This document shows, one piece after another, positions 47,271-56,966 of a stretch of 56,966 nucleotides of DNA. How positions within the stretch are numbered: position 1 is the stretch's first letter; each line of letters begins with the position of its first letter. The notes under the pieces are model-generated. The model was given only the letters and a program-made list of their open reading frames with translations. It had not been told where the DNA came from and searched no databases. The position numbers and the translations under genes were made by a program. The DNA is from Gracilaria domingensis (Eukaryota > Rhodophyta > Florideophyceae > Gracilariales > Gracilariaceae), in contig VCMS01000342.1 of assembly GCA_022539475.1 (NCBI GenBank), forward strand, positions 1-56,966, given 5' to 3'.

Positions 47271-48309
47271 TTACTGTTTATGAACTAATTTGGCGGTTGC
47301 GAGGGTACTGGTCACTTTGTTGCATCGCCTACGATGACCTTTAGACGATAGAAGCTTTTCTGCTGATTGAATTGCTTGGTAAACATCCGGACGATTGTTG
47401 CGTAGCGCATCTTTGTTGTGATAAAAGGAGAAGCAATTGACATGGAATCCTTTCTTACACTGCGAGCAAGAATACATGGTGTACGTGCCATGCGTGCTAG
47501 TCTCTGATGACGAAAGTAGAGAACAAAGAAGACAATGAACACTTTTACGTCCTTCTGTTTCGAGCAGAATGTGTGTTGCGACCGGTGCCGTATTGCTATC
47601 GGCTGGGATAGTTGCGGTGGTAGTGGGACAAGAAAGGCTTCTTAGCCCAACACGTTTTTGCTTGTACTCCAGGTATTCGGTCACAAGCTGCTGGATGATT
47701 CTGTGCTTCATATGAATCACATCAATAAGAGGTTCACCTTCGTTGCTGATCGCGTTGAGAACTGCGTGCGCATTTATGATACTGGCATCAAGAACGAAAG
47801 TGAGCAAACTCATCGTGACTCTCTGCTCCTTCCTCAATGTGGCAGTGGTTGATCTCAATTGATCGAAACGGTCAACGCCGTTCATAAAAAGATTATATGC
47901 GACAATGACCGATGGCACTTGAAGAATCGTTCTATTCATTGCCTCTTTTCCGGTCCATCTTCGCAACGGAGCCAAGCCATGAACACATTTTACGGCATGA
48001 TCACTTGGCTTCTCAATTGTCTGTGACGGTGTACCTGCTAAGTCGTTTGAATAAAACGTTACGACGGTTCGATCCTTGAACACTATGAAACCCGCATTCT
48101 TCGCAGCTACTGGAGGCTCATTTGTGACACCACTGTTCTGCAAAACCTGTACCAGACACCAATCTACCCTCTTGGCATTCTTCATATCTGCGATTGCTTG
48201 CTTTAGAGCGGGCCTATTCATTCCGTCAATGTTATTAAAGCGAACTGTACCTAAAACGCTGCATTCTCCATCGGTCAGACGATCGTCTGTCTCTTGCAGA
48301 TGCTAGTTT
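47271..48309 (-). pseudogene. piggyBac-like transposase, C-terminal part
   Basis: The frame reads TDGECSVLGTVRFNN, then VPSVIVAYNLFMNGVDRFDQLRS (the hallmark YNxxMxGVDxxDQ of DDE_Tnp_1_7), RKEQRV, FVLDASIINAHAV, and a C-terminal Cys-rich domain (HCLLCSLLSS...YSCSQCKKGFHVNCF) as in many piggyBac transposases. The N-terminal domain and the first catalytic Asp residues are missing upstream of 48309. The surviving frame of about 340 codons has no internal stop. Confidence 0.8.
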
Positions 48310-48420
48310 TTGGCGAGGGTCGTCCAGAAATTGGCAAGGGTCGTCCAGTAAATTTTTTGAAAAAATATTGAGATCAATTATTTCAAAATTTGCAGATAAT
48401 TGCTTGGGTCGTCCAGAATC
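48310..48420. repeat. GGGTCGTCCAG repeats
   Basis: The units TTGGCGAGGGTCGTCCAG and TTGGCAAGGGTCGTCCAG are adjacent at 48310 and 48331. A third GGGTCGTCCAG occurs at about 48405, after 50 bases of A/T-rich sequence. They begin exactly where the piggyBac transposase frame is cut, so they probably mark the edge of another repeat. Confidence 0.7.
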
Positions 48421-48714
48421 GCTGTGCAGTAAATACTGGTGGGTTTTCCACTCGTGCTAGTTCTTTAGTCGAGGGCTACCTGAACGGTATTTCGCGAAGT
48501 CTAGGTTCAGTTTCCATTAAGGTGCACATTACACGATACCTTCTGCGGAATGATACCCTGCAACGCATGTAATACTAGTGCTAGTACAGATGATGCCCAT
48601 TATGAAATCATACCGTTTTATTCGTATCTATTCTTCTATCGACCGCTTTTGCTAACCACTACTTCGCTATATTACATGTACCATTTCCCCATGATGGATC
48701 GGGTGTAGGCGCAA

Positions 48715-48858
48715 TCTGCGGCAGATGCCGCAGAGGGCACCTGCACCAAATTGCGGTAACGGTAGAACACATACGCACTCCGAGAGGATGAGGCGCGAAG
48801 CGCCTCATCCTCTCCGTTCGTCATGTAGGGAACCATGCCCAGATGCATGGTTCCCTAC
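48715..48858. repeat. Three consecutive perfect hairpins
   Basis: Stem 1 is TCTGCGGCA/TGCCGCAGA (48715-48734, 2-base loop). Stem 2 is GAGAGGATGAGGCGC and its complement (48782-48814, 15 bp, 3-base loop). Stem 3 is GTAGGGAACCATGC and its complement (48825-48858, 14 bp, 6-base loop). There is no coding frame. Such fold-back clusters resemble hairpin elements or the ends of a non-autonomous transposon. Confidence 0.9.
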
Positions 48859-48912
48859 TTGAGGAACCTGCACCTGCAACTCGTGAGCTACGTACGCATC
48901 AAAAGTCATTTA

Positions 48913-49426
48913 CCTGTATACGCAAGCGGAAAGTATCCATAAGTTAGTCAATGATCCGTTGGATACATTTGAAATGCGATGGAACGTACCATTGATAAAG
49001 CAAAACAGAAACGTTGCGCTAGAAAAGTCGAGGGACCTAGTAACTCGCAAAATGAAAAAGAAGAAGGAAAGGGATCGGTTAGATTACCAGCCCACCATCA
49101 TCGTAAAGCGCGAAAGGTGTCGAAGCGAGAACTCACAACCAAGGACACCAAGAATGCCCATGCAGCAAACATACCGCAAGATGCGATTAACGAGAGAGCA
49201 GCCTATGTCCCAACCAAGTACCAGAATCGCCTATCCCGAACAGCCAGAGATCGATCTTGAGAGACGAAATGAAATTGGTCGTTTTCCTGTATACGCAAGC
49301 AGAAAGTATCCATAAGTTAGTCAATGCTCCGTTGGATACAGTTGAAATGCGATAGAACGTACCATTGATAAGAGCAAAACAGAAACGTTGCGCTAGAAAA
49401 GTCGAGGGACCTAGTAACTCGCAAAA
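48913..49426. repeat. 140-base direct repeat pair
   Basis: The sequence 48913-49052 recurs at 49286-49426 with a few substitutions and one extra base, 373 bases apart. The 233-base middle is not repeated. Small frames through both copies (48959-49315) are low-complexity and basic, and I do not consider them genes. It could be a tiny element with terminal direct repeats or a local duplication. Confidence 0.85.
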
Positions 49427-49688
49427 GTAACCCAAAGCCTTTTTCCTGCCGTTTACATGTCGCAGAGCGCGAAGAGACGTGGTGAGGATTGGTTAGTTTA
49501 GAACAAAGATACGTAGAAGGAAATGGAAGCACGTACGAAAAGGCTGCACGGAAAGACTGCACGGAATACATCCGTGAGATACGGATGCTGTCCTCTTTAT
49601 GGAGGCGTCCGACGAGGGCGGAGAAAGAGAATGAGGTACGCTTCATGTCCGCTTAATGGAATCCATTCTCAGCACGCTACTTCGTAAT

Positions 49689-49752
49689 CCGTCGTACTTT
49701 TTTCCGCCCTCGCACTTCGTAGCGAGTGCGAGGGCGCCAAAACGTACGACGG
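49689..49752. repeat. Nested hairpin
   Basis: An outer stem CCGTCGTAC/GTACGACGG encloses an inner perfect stem GCCCTCGCACT/AGTGCGAGGGC (49706-49735). It lies about 370 bases before the start of element 4 coding sequence and could be part of its left end. Confidence 0.85.
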
Positions 49753-50117
49753 AGCGGAGTAGAACGCGAGGATGGCACGGATCACGACGGTAACAAAAGA
49801 TCGGACGTCGGACGGGCGGGGGCGGCGGCGGAGGGAAGAGATTTATTTTTCTGTGCGAGATTGGACAAGTGTACAGCGTACAACGTTGGGAAACCAGAGG
49901 TTTATAACCAGTGGTAGATAATACGAGAAGTACACCCTTGTGTTGAGGTCGACGTGTACCTACGTTCCTTTTTGAACGAAAGCACGTGATTTAAACTCAA
50001 AATATATTCTCCGTTCTGAGCAACACGTCGATATTGACTGTCGCTCGACCTCCTTCTCCCTTCGGACGCCCTTCCCTTGCAGTCTTTGTCGTCGTTTCTC
50101 GTTCATTTCTTCTTCCC
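49753..50117 (+). promoter_or_regulatory. Upstream region of element 4 transposase
   Basis: This is 365 bases without a supported gene, ending in a pyrimidine-rich stretch (CTTCTCCCTTC to TTCTTCTTCCC) just before the ATG at 50118. It presumably contains the promoter and leader of the transposase; no specific element can be assigned. Confidence 0.3.
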
Positions 50118-53100
50118 ATGGTCTACTACTGTACACATAAGAAGCGTGGGTTCCCCTTCGTTACTCGCCGAGGAGTCTTATCTCTTTAACAGCATGTCAA
50201 CCATTGCCCGTTTCGTCTGAAAGCAGCGCTGGAAGACGACAATAGCCGGGCCATTCGGAGAAGCAAGCGTCTCAAGCTTTCCGCGCCCGCGCCCGCATCT
50301 TCCGAAACGGTCACTGCCCCTTGTCGCCTTCCCGAGCCTCCAGTGTCCGAGGACATCGTCGACCCCACTCCGTGCGCCCCTCCCATTCCGGACACTTCGC
50401 ATTGTGTTTCTCCTTCCCCGGGTCCCGCGTCATTAGAGCGAGAACACGGAAGCAGTTCCCGCCCAGTGCCTTCTGAGGAGGCCCTTGGTGATTTGCATAT
50501 GGATTATCTCACGGTTTGTCTGGCTTCAGTAGCTTCCAACCTTGGTCATCGTGAGGCGGACGAGCTAATTGGGCTACTTCGGGACCCGCGATTCTCGCAA
50601 AAGCGATTCAACGAGACCATAACAAGTTCCAAGCGCTGTACAGAACTGAAGAACGCCATTTTCGAACGATACGCCTCAAAGGACGGTTTCAATCGCAGAA
50701 CTGTCTCGCCAGAAGGATGTAAGTTCAGCGCCACCCTCTACACGAGAGACCCCGTTCAGACACTTGTGAAACAGCTCCAGTTGGCTAACAACGAAAACAC
50801 ATTCTTTCACCCTATACCTCAGACCCACTCCACGAAAATATCTCACCCCATGTCCGGCTCTCTCGCAAGAGACGCCACCTCAAAACTTAAGGAAATGGTC
50901 ATGGGCTCTTTGGATAGTAGAATAGTGTGGTACTCCCAAGAAATAAGTTACAGTGAATCTTTCGTAGGTCTTCTGCAGGTATACACCGATAAGTCTTCAA
51001 CAACTCTAAAGCAAACATCGGTTACCGCCTATCCTCTTCACCTCATATTTCTCAACTTCTCCGACGAGCTTCGCCGTAAGTGTATCCGTGATGACCTCAC
51101 AGTAGTGGCATACTTCCCTACCACACTGATCGAGGTTTCCGCATCTGAAGCAGACGCAATGCCATTCGTTTCTAGCAAGTCTCTACGCGAGTCCAGGATG
51201 CAAATCCTTCAAGAATCTCTTCGTCAAGTCCTGGAGCCCATTCTAAATCTCACGCAGAAAGGTTTTCAGTTCATCGGCGAAGACAAACTAAGTCGAGTGT
51301 GCCATCCTCTGCTTGCAAGTTATTGTGCGGACATTCCTGAGGCTAAGGACATTCTGTCCATTCCTCATGGGACCAAAACGGAAAGACCGTGTCATAGATG
51401 CAAAGCCCCTCGCTCATCTTTATGCAGTCCTATTCCCACCTCATTCAACGGACGTTCTCAGAAGCACACGAAAAGCATCCGAAAGACATACACAGCTATC
51501 TTGCAACATGCACAAAAAGACGAGGCGGAAAGACGTCCACGTCGTGCGAGGGAGAGGAGATCTCAAGCGGATACTCTGATGCGTTCAAATTCCATATCTC
51601 TCATTCCTTCGTTCCTCGAAACTTCCGTAAGCCTTGGAATGATCCCGGGATTGTCTCCATACAGTCTGTTCTCATTCGAACCATTACACAACTTGCATCT
51701 CGGCATCTCAAAGTTGATAAAAACGGCCACAATCGAGAGACTGCAGTCAGACACCCTGTGCACCACAATAGGAACATCTGCATCGCGTTCATTTCGAACG
51801 ATACGCACCCAACTCCTCAACCATGCAAACGCAATTCTAGCTGCCATAGAACGCGATTCTCCTGCCAAAGGTTTACATATCGATTTCTCCACGCAGGATA
51901 AAGGCAAATCTTTGAATGGTATCTTCACGAAAGACGGTCTCCGTGGAATGCTGGAGGCCAAAAACTACAAAGCACTTAACATGGTCTTTCCCTTCATAGG
52001 AGCATTCTTTGACATATGCTGTGGAGAACAGGACGTTGCCCCAATCACAACCGTTTTCTCTCAGTATTCGGACTTGCTCTCGACCTTATTCAGATACAAT
52101 CGTGACCCGTATTGGACTGAAAGCTGTCTCCTGTGTCTTAGTTCGGAGATTGAAGCCTTCAAGCATTCCGCAACAAAGACTCTGGAGGATTTTCATCCCT
52201 CCAGACTGGGAACTCTGAAGTTTCATCTTCTCGATCATCTCGTGGACGATATTCGCCGTCTGGGAAGTATCAAGTACTACGACGCAGGCATATACGAACA
52301 TGCACACCTGCTGTTTAAGAGACACTACAAAAATACGTCCAGAAGAACAGCAACGGCTGTGGAGGAGACTACTCGCTCCATTTAGCACGGACATGTTAGA
52401 AAGCAATGGAATGGCAATACTCCTTACCAGCGTAATCCAGGTTTACCAGGAACTTCCACACAGCTTCCTCGGTTTGCAATGAGAGGGCGTTCTTTCACTT
52501 TACGAGCTCTTCAACATTGTGTTTCAAGTATGTCCAGTTCAAAAGCATGGACTGCTGTTAGAAAGATGTTCTCAAGTACGGACACAAGGTCGATTCTTGA
52601 TCAGATTGGTGAACAGGCCCTTCCTCCTTTCCTCAGTCTCGTGAAAGAAACACTGGATGAGCACTCTATTACATACTTCCCAGAAAAGACAAGGATAACT
52701 CTGGTGAATTCGCCCCTCGTGAAAGGCAGTTTCGTTCCGACTCTTGAACACTTCGATTCGTCTTCTAAGGCACTTAAGCTGGGACGACCCAAATACCCCA
52801 TCATCCAACGTGTCTTCGCTTCTCCAGCATTTGGTCCCAGTAGAAAGCCAAAGTTTTCCACTGTATTGGTAAGCGGAGAAGATTCAGAGACTTGGGTTGC
52901 CCAGGTAGTCGCTCTGAATCGAATATCTCTCCTTGATTCTGCACTTACCGCACCAGAGGTGGCATTCGTCCGGTATTTCGAGGTTTTACCCCCCGCAACA
53001 AACATCGACCACATATTGAAATGCATATCTTTACGGTGGGCTACAAACGATGAAAAGAACCACACTCTTCCGTTCCCTCGTCATTCCAAAGCGGAGACTA

Positions 53101-53297
53101 TCGTAGAGTTAACTCCTTGGTACGGGATGGTTCCGGCTTCTGCACTACAGGGAACTGTCCATGTTGTTCGATCAAACTACCCTGCTCCACCTTTTTGTCC
53201 TCCACTTCAATGGTTTCAACACCGATTCTACATCAATCGATTCTATCATGATTCAGATGAAGGACCAACTGAGCACGTTGATCTTGTACAGCCTTAA
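50118..53297 (+). pseudogene. KDZ/Plavaka/CACTA-like transposase (element 4), two in-frame stops
   Basis: One frame of 1060 codons has no frameshift. It is interrupted by TAA at 50187-50189 and TAG at 52383-52385. The N-terminus is a zinc-finger-like CTHKKRGFPFVTRRG...HVNHC followed by a basic patch (RRSKRLKL). The core reads LHLIFLNFSDELRRK, then HPLLASYCADIPEAKDILSI and a zinc knuckle PCHRCKAPRSS, then FEPLHNLHLGISKLIK, LGTLKFHLLDHLVDD, YYDAGIYEHAHLLFKRHY. This order matches Plavaka-type and related KDZ/CACTA transposases. The C-terminal beta-rich region after the TAG is well kept. Each stop is a single change from Gln (CAA, CAG). Readthrough, sequence error or a young pseudogene are all possible. 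Confidence 0.75.
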
Positions 53298-53454
53298 ACA
53301 TTAAGGGCTCCATCCTCTACATGTTCACCTTGTGGTGCCTTTTCTTGTGATCCTGTGTTAATTCCGAAATCGTTCATGTCCATTTCCTTGAACTGCATAT
53401 CCCCTTCCTCGCATTCACCAACGAAGCAATCGCTAATAGACCCCAATCTTCGGC

Positions 53455-55685
53455 TCACACTGTCAATAAAAAATTTTCTTTCACAGTGAGGTAAAGTCTT
53501 CCGTTCGACAGCATTCGATATCCAAATGTAGCCTCTCTCATGTCATTACCAAGAACCTTAGTCCAATCTTCCGTTGTCGTTCCAAAATTATGAAACTCGC
53601 TGTAATTGGTCCTCAAGACACGTTGCCTAACATCCCTCAGAACATTCTTTAAACACAGAGGTAGCAGTTCGGCAAACTTCTTTGTAAACAGTTTCTGTCT
53701 CTGGCCACCCCTTGACACATCCGTACTTAGAAGGCTCACAACCGTCAACACCCAAGCGTCCAAACGTGCGAGCAACAGTATTGTGCCATCTAAAAAGGTG
53801 CCCGTATCCTTGTCTTCCACATCATACCCAATAAACTCCTTCAGCACTTGTACCCCGACACGGTTTCGGAAGAACAAGTCTTGATCTTCCGTCGGCATAT
53901 CCTCGACATTGTCCGCATTGGAGTACTTTAGACGAACAAATGGGGCTTTTCTCCACCATGAAGTGTTCGGTACACCATTTTCGTCAAGACGCAGTATGTT
54001 CTCCTGCGCTTCCTTCAACTGCATTGTGAGTTCGTCAGCATTCTCTTCTACCAGCTTTGTTCTTCTCCAAATCAGATCGTACCCCAGGAGCAGAAATAGT
54101 TTATCCCTCGTATTTCTCTTACGAACGCCCACGACGTCACTCATGGTCTGCCGCATTCTCTGCCTAAGGCACATATCTGCACAAAGTTCCAGTATACACC
54201 TGTCGGTAAGAGATGCTTTTCTAATACCTTCCCAGCTCAACTCCTTCAACTCGCTTTCAACCATTTTCTTCAGCAAAGCATCTGGCCCCCCTCTACCGAC
54301 GGTATGAACATGCCAAAACTGCCCAAGAGCTCCACGGGGTTTTTAGGAACCATGTATGAACCACCTTCCTCCGGCTCAATAAGCCCTTCCCCACTCTCAG
54401 TTGCGTCTTCCACCTTCTCGGCACGGTTACCTCAATTTCGGGTGAGCGACTCACCTTCGAGCCATAGCTCACTTGTTTCTCTCCTTGCCCACGTCAGCAT
54501 GTTGTGATACACTGCTCGAGCAACCCTCGAAACTCGTCGCACACCTCAATTTTATGCTTCTTTCGACCTGTCTGTCCAGGTTCACCAGCACGTGTACTCC
54601 TATCTCCCTCCTGTTTCAGTGCCCCTCTTAGCCCTTCAATGACTAGATCCTTCTCTTCAAGCCTCTTTTTCAAAGCCGTACTCTGCTCTTGGGCGACCTT
54701 CAATAGAATTCCCCGAACCATCAAGTCCTCTTGTAGCGTCTTAACCTTTTCTTTCAAGCAATTCAGTTCATTTAAAAGATCAGGTCTGTTCATAGAGCTT
54801 GAATTCACACCAGTTTGGATATCTTCCGTTATTTCCCTAGCTTCTTCGGCGACAGGCCCCGGTAATGCCGCAGGATTCGGTGTTATTTCGTTATCGGAAC
54901 TATCCTCATGTGCCATAGCCTTAGACACGAGAGGCTGCAGGCATTCTGTGTCCACCCTTGGCACGGCTCCGAGCTCCAACTCCCGTGTCTGTCCTCCTCC
55001 ATGGCATGGTATATCAGATGAATTGGGCCTCGTACGAGCTGCAACGGCCTCCGTTCTGGAAAGAGGGGAAGGTCGAAAAGTAACTCGTCTATCAGTTGTC
55101 TCTCGATTTCTTATTGTCTTTCTCCCTTGTCCGGACCCATTGCGAGGCATGATACGGTTCATAGCGGCCTCAGTTCTAGAAGACAGGGATGGACGTGACG
55201 ATCTTAATATACTAGGGCTCTCACGACTTCTCGTCATTGTCCTTGTTGTCCAGATCCACTGGGCGGCGTAACCCGCGCCCCAGTAGCTCCGGTCTTCGAT
55301 ATCGGCCGGGACATGAAGGTTTTGGTGTCATACGAACCTCTTCGGTTCCAGTTGTCATGCCCTCCTGTCCTGACCCGCTGGGCCGAGTTACCTCATCTTC
55401 TTGAGGAGCAGAGACAGATGCACGATTTGCATTATCGGCAGTTGACGGCACGACCTCGTTCGCTGATCCACGAATTCTTGACGTAATCCCGAAAGACGCT
55501 CCGCTGCGAGATAAGCGAGAGAGTCCTGTAGAAGGACGCTCACTGACTCTCTCCTTCGTCGAGGACGACTTCCGTTTAGGAAGTGCGGTGGTTGTAGCCT
55601 GATTCGTATCATCCGATGCTCTTCTCTTCTTCTGTCCACTCTTGTTCCGCTGCGTACTATTTCGCTGTCTCGGCGTTATACACAT
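53455..55685 (-). pseudogene. Element 4 second gene: disordered, coiled-coil protein, convergent
   Basis: Three frames in series are read as one gene. The first (from ATG 55685, MCITPRQR) is Ser/Arg-rich and likely nuclear and disordered (GQKKRRASDD). The second (55237-54494) ends in a clear coiled coil (LNELNCLKEKVKTLQEDL to EEKDLVIEGLRGALKQ). The third (54276-53455) is a folded-looking domain (SWWRKAPFVRLKYSNADNV, then DWTKVLGNDMREATFGYRML). The junction near 54285 lies in a run of six G; seven would join the frames (VEGGPDALLKKMV). The stop lies 158 bases from the transposase stop. No family was recognised; it is probably a transposition partner by position. Confidence 0.55.
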
Positions 55686-55722
55686 GTTGTGGAGATAAAC
55701 AGGGTAATGAAACGAAATTGTT

Positions 55723-55749
55723 GGGGAGGGGGGAGGGGGTGGGGGGGGG
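55723..55749. promoter_or_regulatory. G-rich tract with quadruplex potential
   Basis: Four or more G runs (GGGGAGGGGGGAGGGGGTGG and onward) lie between the methyltransferase-SET gene and the coiled-coil gene, 40 bases upstream of the latter's likely start. The minus-strand ORF that reads it as poly-Pro is probably an artefact of this tract. Confidence 0.6.
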
Positions 55750-55932
55750 TGCATGGTTCAGATATTCCGGGAGACTCCGCAGTTCCTGCCTTTTAGGAAT
55801 TTGAGGTGCCCAATGGGTCGCAAATATCGCCGTTACAGATGAAGAGCTCCAGTGTACATGTACAACAACGCGTATTGCAGGCGGCTGCAACACTCACAAG
55901 CATATTTACTTTCTATTTGGTACTGAACTCAT

Positions 55933-56966
55933 CTATTGCTCCAATGTCAGAGCCCAGTCCCAGGCGTACTGCTCTCCGTAGTTGAAATACAACTCTTCGC
56001 CCCTCTCAATATCTCTTACAGCTCTACAACGAAGTAGAGCATAGTTAGAAAGGTCTGACTTGAACTGTATCACGGACTTCGCTTCCACCACCTGCACATT
56101 GGCACTTCGAGTCCTGTTTGACCGGGCTCCGATAAATCGGGATCCCCGGCATGATATCCGGCGTCGTTAATGTAGCCCCCGATACAAAAAGGCGCCGGGA
56201 CAATGTAGACTTCGCTCTCCTTTCTATCCTGAGCCTGTCCTGGTCTGTTCCTCAGGTGCAGAAACTCCGTACCAGTCACAGTGACCATCATAGAAAACAA
56301 CTTGTACCGCACTGGAGTTGCTCCGAGACAGCCACTTCCATACGTTAAGTGTCTTTCCTTCCGGTTCGTCAGATCCGTGTATACCAAAGTTCCATAGAAA
56401 TGACAGATAGTTTCCCCAGCCAATATCTTATGTTCCGTGAACACCCCCATACCAGCACGGGGATGTCGAATCTTAGAAGATGCTATATGTAAGCGATAGC
56501 GATTGGCTTCAACAGTCAACAGCATATGCATATCCATAAGATTCAGAGCTCCTCGGTACTTCCCTCCCAAAGATCTACAGTACGCTGTCCACACTTCTCG
56601 ACAAAGTCCCAGTCCTTCCAGTATCTTCCTAGGAACTGAGTAATATGTCCAGGCATCACTTGGTACTGGGGTAACCAAATGGAGCCTCCCATTCAAGCCG
56701 ACCTCGGTCCCGATGTGGAACCCGTTCATAGGTCGTTGAAGCCGCATCCACCACCTCCTGTTCAACCAGGATGTCATTCTTCCCCCGCGAATAACTTCGG
56801 CCATAAGAGTCGTTAGATGGTGCTTCGCATGGCTGAAACATGGCCTATTCTTCTCCCACCCCAAGAACTTCCTATGCTTTGTCAGCGATAGGCACGCCAT
56901 ACCCGTAGAAAAAGTTCCCGCGAACATGTCCATGACAAGATCACCCGGCTTGTGAAAGCGACATAT
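55933..56966 (-). CDS. Amino-DNA-methyltransferase (N4/N6 type) fused to SET domain; 5' part beyond window
   Basis: The visible N-terminal end reads RFHKPGDLVMDMFAGTFSTGMACL...KFLGWE. This is the HKP (motif X) and D-x-FAG-[ST] (motif I) arrangement of bacterial-type N4-cytosine/N6-adenine DNA methyltransferases, where motif I follows the catalytic motif; the expected DPPY motif would lie outside the window. After about 150 residues a SET-like domain follows: HPRAGMGVFTEHKILAGETI, an insert, GGYINDAGYHAGDP (the N-H-S-C position), then, after a one-base frame change near 56140 in a GATCCCC run, SANVQVVEA and ALLRCRAVRDIERGEELYFNYGEQY, the terminal SET motif. The stop is at 55933-55935. SET domains methylate lysines. 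Whether the frame change is real or an error is open. The neighbouring transposase suggests it is element cargo. Confidence 0.75.

Larger units (their letters stand above)
46466..48309. mobile_element. piggyBac-like element (right end not found)
   Basis: The left end reads TTAA followed by CCCTTTCGGGACTG, fitting the TTAA target and CCC start of piggyBac elements. A subterminal palindrome lies at 46490-46515. Two convergent genes are inside: an accessory ORF (+) and the C-terminal part of a transposase (-). The transposase frame ends abruptly at a stop at 48307-48309, where GTCGTCCAG repeats start, so the right end is truncated or replaced. Confidence 0.6.

Noticed and set aside
48310..48420. 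CRISPR-like array
   Set aside because: Only three units, uneven spacing and a eukaryotic context; two units are directly adjacent.
48959..49315. 118-codon plus-strand ORF in the 140-base repeat region
   Set aside because: It crosses the repeat boundaries, is low-complexity and basic, and the second repeat copy does not preserve the frame.
1..56966. Alternative genetic code, since TAA, TAG and TGA all occur inside conserved frames
   Set aside because: The stops replace different residues (Tyr, Trp, possibly Gln), the intact frames at 13343-15991 and 41969-43348 contain none, and all three codons also serve as natural ends. Mutation or sequence error is simpler.

Overview
This is a stretch of eukaryotic nuclear DNA, rich in transposable elements and poor in intact genes. 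Spliceosomal introns with GTATGT or GTAAGT donors and AG acceptors can be read in it. It carries recognisable pieces of a UBE3-type HECT ubiquitin ligase, PCF11, the small subunit of serine palmitoyltransferase (ssSPT), VMA12/TMEM199 and pyrophosphate-dependent phosphofructokinase (PFP). PFP and the overall compact, intron-poor look suggest an alga, perhaps a red alga, but nothing seen here proves the lineage.

Layout. 1-1405: a direct repeat of at least 428 bases that cuts off the element to its right. 1406-6340: Tnp2/CACTA-like element 1, with a broken transposase (-) and a divergent accessory gene (+). 6.8-9.2 kb: decayed N-terminal two thirds of a HECT E3. 9.8-16 kb: element 2 of the same family in opposite orientation, with a long intact transposase ORF and an intron-containing accessory gene. 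16-25 kb: host gene material, comprising an unrecognised membrane-protein frame, a PCF11 relic, ssSPT and VMA12. 25.2-25.5 kb: a continuing piece of the HECT domain. 28.8-34.5 kb: a third divergent two-gene Tnp2-like element, heavily broken. 36.1-38.6 kb: a pogo-like transposase in one frame with six in-frame stops. 39-41.8 kb: small plus-strand ORFs around a structured purine-rich spacer. 42-43.3 kb: an intact 459-residue TE-associated ORF. 45.8-48.3 kb: a PFP relic abutted at a TTAA by a piggyBac-like element. 48.3-49.8 kb: hairpins and direct repeats. 50.1-56.97 kb: a fourth element with a KDZ/Plavaka/CACTA-like transposase (+), a convergent coiled-coil gene (-) and, running off the window edge, a gene joining an amino-DNA-methyltransferase end to a SET domain.

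The most interesting signal is that last gene: a DNA-methyltransferase and histone-methyltransferase-like fusion next to a transposase, suggesting a mobile element that carries its own chromatin-modifying enzyme. The second theme is decay. Four of the five recognisable host genes, and most transposases, carry in-frame stops in otherwise well-kept frames, as expected of a degenerating, weakly recombining or duplicated block. Sequence error has to be excluded first. No stable RNA gene or CRISPR array was recognised.
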